Of a stretch of DNA of 64,000 bases, positions 24,588-33,428 are shown in pieces (position 1 is the first letter of the stretch; each line of letters begins with the position of its first letter). The notes under the pieces were generated by a model that had not been told where the DNA came from, did no database searches, and worked only from the letters and a program-made list of their open reading frames with translations. The stretch comes from Jiulongibacter sp966250325 (lineage in GTDB: Bacteria > Bacteroidota > Bacteroidia > Cytophagales > Spirosomataceae), in NCBI GenBank assembly GCA_966250325.1, contig CBINGY010000001.1, positions 160,439-224,438 on the forward strand. The letters are read 5' to 3'. Both the position numbers and the translations under genes were made by a program.

Positions 24588-24998
24588 TTAATCTTCATCC
24601 TCGTAAATGTCTTTGTAATCATTCACGAATCTTTTGAAACCTGTTTTTATAAGTCGAACATTAAAATTGACCAGAAACCCCATTCTTTTATCAGCCAATT
24701 TCAAATATGAAATAATTTGTGCCGAATGTACCGGCAACAAGGCCTCACAAGTTTTGAGCTCAATAATTATTTCGTTGTCAACAAGAATGTCAATCTTGTA
24801 GTCCTTATCAATCTTAAAGCCCTTGTAAATAATTGGTATAGGAATTTGTGATTTCACCTCGATATTCCTGATTTCCAACTCTTTCAAAAGGCAACTTTCA
24901 TAAACTGACTCCATCAAGCCTGGCCCCATCGTTTTATGTACTTCAAGACATGCCTCGAAAATATTTTTAGCTAAATATTCGTATCTGCCCGACTTCAT
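24588..24998 (-). CDS. GxxExxY family protein
   Basis: This 136-residue protein carries the defining GLMESVY (G-x-x-E-x-x-Y) motif near residue 28 and then a PD-(D/E)xK nuclease-like core: IDKDYKIDILVDNEIIIELKTCE, with D, E-L-K in the usual spacing. The family (PDDEXK_3 type) is widespread in environmental bacteria, often solitary, with no proven role. I start it at ATG 24998; an upstream in-frame ATG falls at the repeat array. It sits between leuC and leuD in operon orientation and is framed by inverted 8-bp repeat arrays, as if the whole block had been inserted. A nuclease activity is plausible but unproven. Confidence 0.85.
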   Translation of the reverse strand: MKSGRYEYLAKNIFEACLEVHKTMGPGLMESVYESCLLKELEIRNIEVKSQIPIPIIYKGFKIDKDYKIDILVDNEIIIELKTCEALLPVHSAQIISYLKLADKRMGFLVNFNVRLIKTGFKRFVNDYKDIYEDED

Positions 24999-24999
24999 A

Positions 25000-25029
25000 A
25001 ACTTTGCGTCTTCGCGGCTTGGCGGTTTA
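25000..25029. repeat. 8-bp periodic repeat array, leuC side of the GxxExxY gene
   Basis: Read on the minus strand it gives AACCGCCAAGC, CGCGAAGA and CGCAAAGT, the same octamer family as at 23.87-23.94 kb and 24.55-24.58 kb. It begins about 10 bases after the leuC stop and ends next to the GxxExxY start. Confidence 0.75.
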
Positions 25030-25037
25030 TAACACAA

Positions 25038-26432
25038 CTACAAAAACTCTCTCGGGTCTGTTACCTTACCTGTTACCGCAGCAGCAGCCGCTACCAGAGG
25101 TGATGCCAGCATGGTGCGGGAGTTTGGTCCCTGTCGGCCCTCAAAGTTTCTGTTTGAAGTCGATACGGCCAGCTTACCGGCTGGAATCTTATCATCATTC
25201 ATGGCCAGACATGCCGAACACCCGGGCTGACGAAGGGCAAAGCCCGCATCAGTTAAAATGTCCAGAATTCCTTCCTCCTTGATTTGAGCTTCTACAATAT
25301 GCGAACCAGGCACCAGCCAGGCAGTAACATTATCCGCTTTTTTCTTTCCTTTCACCACAGAGGCAAATGCCCTGAAATCTTCAATACGGCCGTTGGTACA
25401 ACTTCCCAGAAACACATAGTCAACTTCTTTACCTATGAGGCTTTCTCCTTCACTGAAGCCCATGTAATTCAGAGATTTCCTGTAAGAGGCCTCCCCGTCA
25501 ATGACTTCGCTTGCTTTAGGAACCACCTTACTGATACCAGTTCCAAGGCCTGGATTAGTTCCGTAGGTTATCTGTGGTTCAATGTCCTCCGCACGGTAAA
25601 CCAGCTCTTTGTCAAACTCGGCACCTTCCTCTGTTTTCAGGGTTTTCCAGTATTCTACCAGTTTATCCCACTCTTCACCTTTAGGCGACTGCTCCCGTCC
25701 TTTCAGGTAGGCAAATGTTTTTTCATCAGGAGCTACCATACCTCCACGGGCTCCCATCTCTATGGACATGTTACATACCGTCATGCGGCCTTCCATGCTC
25801 ATGCTTTCAAAAACATCTCCGGCATACTCCACAAAATAACCTGTGGCACCTGCAGCAGAAATCTGAGCGATGATGTACAAAATCACATCTTTTGGAAGTA
25901 CGCCTTTACCCACTTTACCATTTACGGTAATTCTCATTTTCTTTGGTTTGGGCTGCATGATACACTGAGAAGAAAGTACCATTTCTACCTCCGAAGTACC
26001 TATACCGAAGGCGATCGCTCCAAACGCACCATGAGTAGACGTATGAGAGTCTCCACACACAATGGTCATTCCCGGAAGTGTAATCCCATTTTCGGGCCCT
26101 ACTACGTGAACAATTCCGTTTTTCTGGTGACCCAGACCCCAGTGCGAAATACCCCACTTGGCCGTGTTGTTTTCCAACGCTTTCAACTGATTCGCAGAAA
26201 GAGGATCTTCTACCGGAAGGTGTTGGTTAATGGTTGGAGTATTATGGTCTGCTGTAGCAAAGGTACGCTCCGGGAACATGACGCCGATTCCCCTCGTCTC
26301 TAGTCCGAGAAATGCTACCGGGCTGGTAACTTCGTGAATAAAATGACGGTCAATGAAAACCACATCCGGACCGTCCTCAATTTTTTTGACAACGTGGGCA
26401 TCCCACACTTTGTCGAATAATGTTTTTGACAT
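25038..26432 (-). CDS. leuC: 3-isopropylmalate dehydratase large subunit
   Basis: LeuC is the iron-sulfur subunit of isopropylmalate isomerase. The 464-residue protein shows KTLFDKVWDAHVV at the start, ICGDSHTSTHGAFGAIAFGIGTSEVE-type substrate motifs (VCGDSHTSTHGAFG), and the three cluster cysteines in VFLGSCTNGR and QPGCSACLAMN. The C-terminal STSNRNFEGRQGP is also characteristic. Length is normal. It is the first gene of the leftward leu operon; I saw no clear T-box or leader peptide in the 266-base upstream region. Assignment is secure. Confidence 0.97.
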   Translation of the reverse strand: MSKTLFDKVWDAHVVKKIEDGPDVVFIDRHFIHEVTSPVAFLGLETRGIGVMFPERTFATADHNTPTINQHLPVEDPLSANQLKALENNTAKWGISHWGLGHQKNGIVHVVGPENGITLPGMTIVCGDSHTSTHGAFGAIAFGIGTSEVEMVLSSQCIMQPKPKKMRITVNGKVGKGVLPKDVILYIIAQISAAGATGYFVEYAGDVFESMSMEGRMTVCNMSIEMGARGGMVAPDEKTFAYLKGREQSPKGEEWDKLVEYWKTLKTEEGAEFDKELVYRAEDIEPQITYGTNPGLGTGISKVVPKASEVIDGEASYRKSLNYMGFSEGESLIGKEVDYVFLGSCTNGRIEDFRAFASVVKGKKKADNVTAWLVPGSHIVEAQIKEEGILDILTDAGFALRQPGCSACLAMNDDKIPAGKLAVSTSNRNFEGRQGPNSRTMLASPLVAAAAAVTGKVTDPREFL

Positions 26433-26630
26433 GTTACTCGCGTTTCTTAATCTCGTTTTACCCGAAAGCGTCTGTTCTGCTTTTCAGGAGTACAAAATTG
26501 ACCATTTTCTTTGACCTGTACCTAATGAAAGAGGCTCAAAGAATGACGTTTTTGGTTCAAGTGGTGTTATTGAGCCATATTCGCATTTCTAAATAAAATC
26601 TGAAAAGACGTTAAAGGGTTTGATAGCTTC

Positions 26631-26661
26631 TTTGTATGCCCACCCTCATTCTGTATTTTTG
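26631..26661 (+). promoter_or_regulatory. Bacteroidota-type promoter for the PorT-like gene
   Basis: TTTG (26631-26634) and TATTTTTG (26654-26661, fitting TAnnTTTG) are separated by 19 bases, the usual spacing of the -33 and -7 elements. The coding start is 37 bases downstream. Confidence 0.75.
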
Positions 26662-26698
26662 CGGCTCATTAAACACGGGTTTTGCCTTCTGAAGCGTT

Positions 26699-27349
26699 AT
26701 GTATACCAAAAAAATGAGCACATATACGGGGTTATTGGCCCTCCTGCTAAGCTTTTCAGTCTCTGCTCAAATGAAGCAAAGCACCTTTGTATTTGGACCT
26801 AAAGTAGGTTTACAGAGTAATCGTGTGGTCATACTTAACAACCCCACCAGCCGGGAAAGTAAGCTGAATATGCAGTATCATGTCGGAGTTTTTACCAGAT
26901 TTAATCTGGGGAAATTCTCGCTTCAGCCCGAGGCCTACTATGAAACCAAAGGTGGGAATATCACCACTCCTAATGAAAAGCACACTTATCGCGATTTTTC
27001 AACGCCTGTAATGCTGGGAATTTCTCCGTTTAAAGGGCTTTTCCTGGAGGCCGGTCCGCAATTCAGCTGGTCGCTTAACCAGGGCTGGAAGAAAGACGGT
27101 GTAGAACAGTACGGGCCAGATGCTTCCAGAAATACCGCGATAATTGCAGGTGCCCGGATTGATCTTCTGGATATGTTTTCGATGTTCAGCATCAATCTCA
27201 GATATGTTTACGGATTGGATAATGTCAATAACCGACTGAAGTTTGAGGGTAATCCACTGGATTTGCGTACCCGTTCTTTTCAGATTTCTGCCACCTACAA
27301 CTTCTCGGAATATTACAAGTGGTGGAAAAAACACGGACTTAAAAAATAA
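26699..27349 (+). CDS. PorT-like outer-membrane beta-barrel protein
   Basis: This 216-residue protein has a signal peptide (about 1-24, ending SVSAQ) and a body of alternating amphipathic strands such as FVFGPKVGLQSN, YHVGVFTRFNLGKFSLQPEAYYETKGG, GLFLEAGPQFSW and SFQISATYNF. This is the usual look of the small outer-membrane barrel families (PorT/OMP_b-brl) of Bacteroidota. An ATG at 26714 is an alternative start. PorT itself supports T9SS secretion, but this family is broad, so a role in T9SS is not claimed. A strong promoter precedes it; tyrS follows on the same strand. Confidence 0.7.
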   Translation: MYTKKMSTYTGLLALLLSFSVSAQMKQSTFVFGPKVGLQSNRVVILNNPTSRESKLNMQYHVGVFTRFNLGKFSLQPEAYYETKGGNITTPNEKHTYRDFSTPVMLGISPFKGLFLEAGPQFSWSLNQGWKKDGVEQYGPDASRNTAIIAGARIDLLDMFSMFSINLRYVYGLDNVNNRLKFEGNPLDLRTRSFQISATYNFSEYYKWWKKHGLKK

Positions 27350-27399
27350 TCACTCATTAATTAGATTTCCCCGGCCCTGCTTTGGGAATCCTGTTCAAA

Positions 27400-28713
27400 A
27401 TGAACTTCATAGAAGAATTGAAATGGAGAGGCATGCTGCATCAGATGATGCCCGGCACAGCCGAACAATTGGAAAAAGAGATGACTTCGGCCTACATTGG
27501 GTTTGACCCTACCGCCCGGTCTTTACATATCGGAAATCTGGCCACCATCATGCTGTTAGTGCATCTGCAGCGGTCTGGTCACAAACCTTATGCTCTGGTA
27601 GGTGGAGCCACTGGTATGGTAGGTGACCCTTCGGGAAAATCTGCCGAACGCCAGTTTCTGGATGAAACCGTGCTGCGTGAAAATCAGGAAGGAATCAAAA
27701 AACAGCTGGCTCGCTTTCTGGATTTTGAAAGTGGGGCAAACGCCGCCGTAATGGTTAATAATTACGACTGGTTCAAAGAAATGGGCTTTTTGCAGTTTCT
27801 GAGAGAGGTGGGTAAATACCTTACCATCAATTATATGAGCTCCAAAGATTCGGTAAAAAACCGCATCACCACGGGTATTTCTTACACGGAGTTTACGTAT
27901 CAATTACTTCAAGGCTACGATTTCTACCATTTATATAAAAATCACGGGGTACGCCTTCAGATGGGTGGCTCTGATCAGTGGGGAAATATAACTACCGGAA
28001 CAGAGTTGATTCGGAGAAAAGAAAATAACGACGGTTCTGATGCTGGAGGTGACGTAGAATACTCGGCTTATGCCTTAACCACTCCGCTGGTAACCAAACC
28101 AGACGGCACCAAATTTGGAAAATCTGAAGCCGGGAACATTTGGCTGGATGCTGAGATGACCAGTCCGTACCAATTCTATCAGTTCTGGATCAACCAGTCT
28201 GATGAGGTTTGTGAGCGGCTCATCCGTGTTTTTACACTTTTGGGCAAAGAAGAAATTGAAAGACTGGAGGCCGAACATAAAGAAGCCCCGCATCTGAGAA
28301 TAGTACAACAAGCCATCGCTAAAGATGTGACTATCCGGGTTCATGGCGAGGAGCAGTACAATCTGGCAGTAAAAGCCTCCGAAGTCTTGTTTGGCAAAGC
28401 CACGCTTGAAACCCTCCAAAGTCTGGATGAAAAAACCTTCACTTCGGTGTTTGAGGGAGTACCTACCAGTGAGATTTCCAAAGAAGATTTTGATGCCTGC
28501 GAAAGTTTACTGGATCTGATTTCGGTCACATCCAATGGCGAAATCTATGCCTCCAAGGGAGAGGCCAGAAGAGCTTTGCAGGGCAATGCAGTGAGTGTGA
28601 ATAAGGAAAAAGTGCAGGACGGAAACCTCAAAGTTGCCGAAGCCGATCTATTGAACGGTAAGTTTTTGCTGATTGGGAAGGGAAAGAAGAATCATTTGGT
28701 GAGGGTGCTATAA
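27400..28713 (+). CDS. tyrS: Tyrosine-tRNA ligase
   Basis: TyrRS charges tRNA-Tyr with tyrosine. The 437-residue protein has the class I HIGH motif as HIGN (43-46, in TARSLHIGNLATI), the tyrosine-binding stretch QGYDFYHLYKNHGVRLQMGGSDQWGN, and the KMSKS loop as KFGKS (238-242). A C-terminal S4-like RNA-binding domain (about 375-437) is present (AVSVNKEKVQDGNL). I start at ATG 27400, giving MNFIEELKWRG, the usual beginning; the longer ATG at 27382 adds six residues. Length is standard. Assignment is secure. Confidence 0.96.
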   Translation: MNFIEELKWRGMLHQMMPGTAEQLEKEMTSAYIGFDPTARSLHIGNLATIMLLVHLQRSGHKPYALVGGATGMVGDPSGKSAERQFLDETVLRENQEGIKKQLARFLDFESGANAAVMVNNYDWFKEMGFLQFLREVGKYLTINYMSSKDSVKNRITTGISYTEFTYQLLQGYDFYHLYKNHGVRLQMGGSDQWGNITTGTELIRRKENNDGSDAGGDVEYSAYALTTPLVTKPDGTKFGKSEAGNIWLDAEMTSPYQFYQFWINQSDEVCERLIRVFTLLGKEEIERLEAEHKEAPHLRIVQQAIAKDVTIRVHGEEQYNLAVKASEVLFGKATLETLQSLDEKTFTSVFEGVPTSEISKEDFDACESLLDLISVTSNGEIYASKGEARRALQGNAVSVNKEKVQDGNLKVAEADLLNGKFLLIGKGKKNHLVRVL

Positions 28714-28757
28714 ACATATTCTTTTCAGAGTTTTTCTTTAATGTAACACATGAATGT

Positions 28758-29393
28758 ATGAATGAGATTTTTCGGGATTTTTTGAAGGAGTCATTCCGGC
28801 TTTTACCTACCTCATTTCAGGAAAATTTCAGGAAAAAGAACTTCGAGAAATGGGTGAAGCAAGGGAAACCTATACCACCTCCTCAAGTAGTCAAGCTCTT
28901 CGCAATTCGTGAACTTCAGAAAACTTACGCTTGCGGTACGTTCATAGAAACAGGTACTTATAAAGGAGATATGTTGTTTGCCCTGAAAAATGATTTTGAA
29001 CAATTAATATCCGTTGAACTCTCCGATTATTACTATCAAAGAGCTGTTCTGAAGTTCAGACAAGATACCCACATCAAATTGTTTAACGGTGATAGTGGCA
29101 AAATAATGCCTGAGATTATAGCGGGTTTAAATGAGCCTGCCCTCTTCTGGCTTGATGGCCACTTTTCTTCAGGTAATACGGCCCAGGGTGAATTAGATTG
29201 CCCTATTTTTGGTGAGCTTAGAGCGATTTTTTCTAGCCCTTTTTCACACATATTGCTTATTGATGATGCCCGTTATTTCAACGGCACAAACGATTACCCA
29301 ACTATACAAGGACTAAAAAGCTTTCTTGAAACCCATAAATCAGGCTGCTCTTTTTTGGTGAAAGATGATATGATCACCGTAATTCTGCCTTAA
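28758..29393 (+). CDS. Methyltransferase-like protein (class I SAM-type fold)
   Basis: This 211-residue soluble protein has motif I-like FIETGTYKGDMLFAL (about 60-74, the glycine loop of class I methyltransferases), then ISVELSDYYYQRAV (motif II acidic residue E), LFNGDSGKIMPEI, ALFWLDGHFSSG and ILLIDDARYFNG. This layout matches a group of small methyltransferase-like proteins often found near polysaccharide genes; no methyl acceptor is known. It follows tyrS by 44 bases. The start is uncertain by a few codons. The alternative is a non-methylating Rossmann protein. Confidence 0.6.
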   Translation: MNEIFRDFLKESFRLLPTSFQENFRKKNFEKWVKQGKPIPPPQVVKLFAIRELQKTYACGTFIETGTYKGDMLFALKNDFEQLISVELSDYYYQRAVLKFRQDTHIKLFNGDSGKIMPEIIAGLNEPALFWLDGHFSSGNTAQGELDCPIFGELRAIFSSPFSHILLIDDARYFNGTNDYPTIQGLKSFLETHKSGCSFLVKDDMITVILP

Positions 29394-29479
29394 TATCTTA
29401 GTCAATTCAGCTTTTAAATTGATGCATAACCTACCTTCCGTTTAATCTTTTTCGAGATTGTTCACTCCGCTTGACTTGT

Positions 29480-31867
29480 TTACCACTTCTTAATCAAAAC
29501 ACTTCCCCCCGTTTCCAATGAAATCACTTTCGCCTTTTCTCCATAAACCAGGATGGTCTCCTTGCCGGGTTTAGAATAAACGGTGACCGACTTCAATTTC
29601 CCCTTTTTCCAGCTGAGATCCAGCTCAAAACCACCACGGGCCCGAAGTCCTTTGACCGATCCATTTGTCCAGGCATCAGGAAGTGCAGGAAGCAGATAAA
29701 TGTGATTTTCGTCTGATTGCACCAGCATTTCAGCAATGGCGGCAGTTCCTCCAAAATTTCCGTCGATCTGAAAAGGCGGGTGAGCGTCAAAGAGATTAGG
29801 ATAAGTACCTCCATGACCCTCGTTTCGGGGTCTTATCGCATCTGGTTTTACGTATCTGAGCAGCTCACGATACATTTTGTAGGCGTGATTCCCATCCTGC
29901 AATCGTGCCCAGAGATTGATTCTCCAGCCTTTGCTCCAGCCGGTGGTTTCATCTCCTTTTATTTCGAGGGTTCTTTTGGCCGCCGCCGCCAGTTCGGCAT
30001 TCTCCTTCACTGTGATATGTCTGCCCGGGTGCAGGCCATAAAGATGCGACTGATGACGATGCTGCGGCTCGGCATCTTCCCAGTCGTAATACCATTCCTG
30101 TAGATTGCCTTTAGAACCTACTTTATAAGGTCTGAGGTGGGTCAGAGATTTTTCTATCTGCATTCTGAAATCATCATTAATGCCCAGCACCTCCATGCTC
30201 ATGAGCAGATCCAGAAATAGTTCTTTGATCATAGCAATATCTGCAAAGGCACCGTATAAGGTTGCTCCTTTATAGCCTTTGTCTGTCACATACACATTTT
30301 CAGGCGAGGTACCCGGCGAGGTAACCAAGGTGCCATCTGGTGCTTCAATGAGCATATCCAGGCAGAATTCTGCGGCACCCTTCATAAGAGGATAGGCGTA
30401 ATTTTTCAGCCATTCTTTATCCTGATTAAAGGCATAATGCTCATATAAGTGTGCCGCGGACCATGCTCCACCCATAGCCCAGTTGGCCCACACAGGATCT
30501 CCTTTTCCGAAGTCTCCCACCGGGTTTGTCATAGCCCATATGTCTGAATTATGGGAGGCGGTCCAGCCATCTGCATTATAAAAGGTTTTGGCGGTAACCG
30601 TTCCTGTTTGAGAGAGATTGCCCACAAAATCAAGAAAAGATGCGTGCATTTCAGGCAGATTGGTAGTCTCGGCTGGCCAATAGTTTTCTTCTGCATTGAT
30701 ATTCATGGTGTAATTGCTGCTCCAGGGTGGCCGCATGTAAGGGTTCCATAGCCCCTGAAGATTTGCAGGTACACCCGGAGTACGGGAGCTCGAGATGAGA
30801 AGATACCGGCCATACTGAAAATACAGCGTTTCCAGATACGGGTCTTTTACGCCTTTTTCATAACGAATTAGTCTTTCGTCTGTCGGTACATCTGCGGCAA
30901 TGTCTTTGCCCAGATGAAGTTTAACGCGGTCAAAGAATTTTAAATAATCTGCCAGATGATTTGATTTCAAAGCTTCTTTTGATTTAGAAGCCGCTGACCT
31001 ATACTGGGATAAAGCCATTTCCTTTTCACCTTTTCCTTGTGTAAAAGGGTCTTTGTCAAATCCGTTAAAGCTGGTGCCAAGACTTATCAATAAGACTGTT
31101 TCCCGGGCATTTTTAACAGACAAGACGTTATGCGAGAAATCAAGATCGCCATCGGTCTCTTTAATTCCTATGACTCCGCAAAACCGGGTTCCTCCATTCC
31201 CGCGGTATTCCACTGGTTCTTTGCCTGAGTTGTAATAGCTGGGGTCTATACGTACGGGAGCTTTCCCTGTAAGAAAGAGTAATTGGTCATTGACCCGGGT
31301 TTCATGAGACAGCAGACTATTCATTTTCACCTGAAAACTCATCCCCTGGGGAGCATCGGTTTTAAGCACCATAACCAGAATTTTATCCGGATGAGAATAG
31401 TAATATTCCCGGGTGTAACGTGCTCCCTGCGAAGTGTAACTCACCTTCACTACTGCGTTGTCAAGATCAAGCTCCCGATGATACGCAGAGAAGTCTTTTG
31501 TCTCAAAATCGATAAACAGATTTCCTAAAGGAGCAAAAGATTGAGAATACGATCCCTGAATGTTTCGCATAAGGCTGTCTGCCAGTTTGTAATTTTCTGC
31601 GGCCAGGGCTTCTCTCACCAAAGGAATATAGGTATGTGCTTCTGGATTCATGGCAGCATCAACTGGCTCACCGCTCCAAAGCGTGATATCGTTCAGATAC
31701 ATTTTTTCCTGCTCCACTCCGCCGAAAACTGTGGCCCCGGAACGCCCATTACCTACTACCAAAGCCTCCTCAAAATGATTAGCAGGGCTGGTGTACCAAA
31801 GTTTGAGCGGGTATTGCTGAGCCGGGGTAAGTAAAGGCAGGAACAGAAACAACAGGATTTTCTTCAT
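29480..31867 (-). CDS. Glycoside hydrolase family 95 (1,2-alpha-L-fucosidase type)
   Basis: This is a 795-residue secreted enzyme that cleaves alpha-L-fucose or alpha-L-galactose residues from glycans with inversion. After a signal peptide (MKKILLFLFLPLLTPAQQ) comes the GH95 N-terminal domain with LKLWYTSPANHFEEALVVGNG. In the catalytic domain, key residues sit in NINAEENYWPAE (asparagines and Glu of the active site), SPGTSPENVY (the general acid Glu) and PFQIDGNFGGTAA (Asp). I start at ATG 31867 because it opens the signal peptide. It stands alone, without SusC/SusD or other glycosidases. The operators at 31.94-31.99 kb lie in its divergent upstream region. Confidence 0.92.
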   Translation of the reverse strand: MKKILLFLFLPLLTPAQQYPLKLWYTSPANHFEEALVVGNGRSGATVFGGVEQEKMYLNDITLWSGEPVDAAMNPEAHTYIPLVREALAAENYKLADSLMRNIQGSYSQSFAPLGNLFIDFETKDFSAYHRELDLDNAVVKVSYTSQGARYTREYYYSHPDKILVMVLKTDAPQGMSFQVKMNSLLSHETRVNDQLLFLTGKAPVRIDPSYYNSGKEPVEYRGNGGTRFCGVIGIKETDGDLDFSHNVLSVKNARETVLLISLGTSFNGFDKDPFTQGKGEKEMALSQYRSAASKSKEALKSNHLADYLKFFDRVKLHLGKDIAADVPTDERLIRYEKGVKDPYLETLYFQYGRYLLISSSRTPGVPANLQGLWNPYMRPPWSSNYTMNINAEENYWPAETTNLPEMHASFLDFVGNLSQTGTVTAKTFYNADGWTASHNSDIWAMTNPVGDFGKGDPVWANWAMGGAWSAAHLYEHYAFNQDKEWLKNYAYPLMKGAAEFCLDMLIEAPDGTLVTSPGTSPENVYVTDKGYKGATLYGAFADIAMIKELFLDLLMSMEVLGINDDFRMQIEKSLTHLRPYKVGSKGNLQEWYYDWEDAEPQHRHQSHLYGLHPGRHITVKENAELAAAAKRTLEIKGDETTGWSKGWRINLWARLQDGNHAYKMYRELLRYVKPDAIRPRNEGHGGTYPNLFDAHPPFQIDGNFGGTAAIAEMLVQSDENHIYLLPALPDAWTNGSVKGLRARGGFELDLSWKKGKLKSVTVYSKPGKETILVYGEKAKVISLETGGSVLIKKW

Positions 31868-31927
31868 AGGTTCGAATACGTTTGACAGGCAATTTACAAG
31901 AAACTTAATTTGAGTTCCGGGAAAAAA

Positions 31928-31935
31928 TAGATTTG
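31928..31935 (+). promoter_or_regulatory. -7 promoter box ahead of the SRPBCC/ArsR operon
   Basis: TAGATTTG fits TAnnTTTG exactly and lies directly upstream of the first operator copy. A matching -33 element at the normal distance is not obvious. Confidence 0.5.
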
Positions 31936-31942
31936 CTCTTGC

Positions 31943-31986
31943 GTAACTCAAAAGTTACCTGTTTATTTGCGTAACTTAAAAGTTAC
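31943..31986. promoter_or_regulatory. Tandem palindromic operator (two copies of GTAACT-N4-AGTTAC)
   Basis: Copy 1 (31943-31958) is GTAACTCAAAAGTTAC and copy 2 (31971-31986) is GTAACTTAAAAGTTAC, with centres 28 bases apart. Both lie just downstream of the -7 box and end 7 bases before the SRPBCC start. The ArsR-family regulator encoded in the operon is the probable ligand, giving autoregulation. Confidence 0.8.
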
Positions 31987-31992
31987 ATAATA

Positions 31993-32445
31993 ATGACAAA
32001 AACGATCCGTCATTCGTTTCATTTTCCGTATAAACCTGAGGTAGTATGGCAGTATCTAACTGTCAGTGAACTTATTAGTGAATGGCTAATGCCAAATACC
32101 TTTAAAGCTGAGCTTGGGGCAACATTTCAGTTTAAAACTAAACCATTACCCCGGTTTGGGTTTGACGGCAATGTGTATTGTAAGGTGATCGAGCTGGACA
32201 GACCCCGAAAATTGGCCTACACCTGGGTAGGTGGCATGCCCGGCAAAGATCCAATGCTGGATAGCGTGGTCACATGGACTCTGGAATCGACCGAGCAAGG
32301 AACCCTCCTGCATCTGGAACACGCGGGTTTCAGAGGTATAAAAAATCTATTCGGGTTTATGGCGATGAACAGCGGCTGGAAGAAAATTGGAAAACGCGTG
32401 CAACAACTTATCAATGAAAAATACCATGACCCTGCCCAAACTTGA
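31993..32445 (+). CDS. SRPBCC (AHSA1-like) domain protein
   Basis: This is a 150-residue START/Bet v1-like protein of the AHSA1 group, with the usual pattern: HSFHFPYKPEVVWQYLTVSELISEWLMP at the N-terminus, GNVYCKVIELDRPRKLAYTWVG in the middle and TWTLESTEQGTLLHLEHAGF before a final helix. Such proteins bind hydrophobic ligands and are frequently encoded with an ArsR-type regulator, as here: the regulator's start lies inside this gene's 3' end. The ligand is unknown. It is the first gene of the operon and follows the tandem operator directly. Confidence 0.88.
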   Translation: MTKTIRHSFHFPYKPEVVWQYLTVSELISEWLMPNTFKAELGATFQFKTKPLPRFGFDGNVYCKVIELDRPRKLAYTWVGGMPGKDPMLDSVVTWTLESTEQGTLLHLEHAGFRGIKNLFGFMAMNSGWKKIGKRVQQLINEKYHDPAQT

Positions 32446-32746
32446 TGTTTTTCAGGTAATAGCCGATGGAAACCGGCGAAAGATGATTCACTTGCTCACC
32501 GAAAATAAGCTAAGTATAAACAGATTAGCCGAAAACTTCGAAATGAGCCGACCGGCTGTTTCGAAGCATATTGCCATTCTGGAACAAGCTGGTTTTATAA
32601 AGATAGAAAATGTGGGAAGAGAGCGTTACTGTGCCATCAACGAGCAGGGATTTGAGGAGTTACGAGCCTGGATTGCGTATTATGATGATTTCTGGAACAG
32701 GAAACTGCTTAAATTGCAGGAAGTAATAAGACAAAAGGAAAGCTAA
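32414..32746 (+). CDS. ArsR-family transcriptional regulator
   Basis: This 110-residue winged-helix repressor-like protein shows KLDVFQVIADGNRRKMIHLL, then the recognition helix region NRLAENFEMSRPAVSKHIAIL (HTH), and wing GFIKIENVGRERYCAI. There is no CxC or other metal-binding cysteine pair, so it is of the AHSA1-associated, non-metal type rather than SmtB/ArsR metal sensors. ATG 32414 and 32426 are possible; both overlap the SRPBCC gene (20-32 bases). It most likely binds the GTAACT palindromes upstream of its own operon. Confidence 0.88.
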   Translation: MKNTMTLPKLDVFQVIADGNRRKMIHLLTENKLSINRLAENFEMSRPAVSKHIAILEQAGFIKIENVGRERYCAINEQGFEELRAWIAYYDDFWNRKLLKLQEVIRQKES

Positions 32747-33369
32747 TGGAGGTAAGAGATGCCTATGCCCAATGGGCCCGGCAATACGACACCAATAAAA
32801 ACCATACCCGTGATATGGAAGGTAGGGTATTGCGGGAAATGCTTGCTGAAAGGAAATTCAGAAATATTCTGGAAATAGGCTGCGGAACAGGTAAAAATAC
32901 GGTTTTCCTGGCACAGATTGCTGATGAACTTACAGCGGTGGATCTTACCGAAGAAATGATTGATCTGGCCAGACAAAAAGTTACTGCTGAGCATGTCACA
33001 TTTCTGCAGGCCGATATTCTGGACGATTGGAACTTCGGAGGCAAAACATTTGACCTGATCACCTTCAGTCTGGTGCTGGAACATATTGAAAATCTCGGGG
33101 AAATTTTCAGAAAAGCGGCCAGAGTTACTCATACGGGGTCACTATTGTATGTAGGCGAACTTCATCCGTTTAAACAATACACCGGAACCAAAGCAAGGTT
33201 TGAAACAGAGCATGGTCTTACCGAAGTCACCTGCTTTGTTCATCATGTATCTGAATTTGTAAAAGCTGCCTCAGCAGTTGGTTTCACTTTGCTGAAAATA
33301 GAAGAACATTTTGACGAGCACCTCCAGGGAATTCCCCGCATTCTGGCCTTATTATTTCAAAAAATGTAA
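32746..33369 (+). CDS. Class I SAM-dependent methyltransferase
   Basis: This 207-residue protein has the motif I sequence ILEIGCGTGKNTVFLAQ (about 40-56), the acidic motif LTAVDLTEEMIDLAR, and FDLITFSLVLEHIENL before the C-terminal half, all as in the Methyltransf_11/25 group. The acceptor is unknown. Its ATG shares a base with the ArsR stop (TAATG), so it is the third gene of the operon; a role in the same stress or detoxification response is inferred from this only. A trailing -FQKM end is near the stop. Confidence 0.88.
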   Translation: MEVRDAYAQWARQYDTNKNHTRDMEGRVLREMLAERKFRNILEIGCGTGKNTVFLAQIADELTAVDLTEEMIDLARQKVTAEHVTFLQADILDDWNFGGKTFDLITFSLVLEHIENLGEIFRKAARVTHTGSLLYVGELHPFKQYTGTKARFETEHGLTEVTCFVHHVSEFVKAASAVGFTLLKIEEHFDEHLQGIPRILALLFQKM

Positions 33370-33428
33370 AAAAGCCAGTGGCACTTTTGCCGATGAATTA
33401 CCCTCACTTTTCGTACTATTGCAGGTCA

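Noticed and set aside
25284..26303. Large plus-strand frame opposite leuC
   Set aside because: Lies wholly inside leuC on the other strand and its translation shows no recognisable features; a shadow of a coding region.
26433..26698. Leucine leader peptide or T-box before leuC
   Set aside because: I found no run of Leu codons and no T-box-like sequence or terminator/antiterminator pair.
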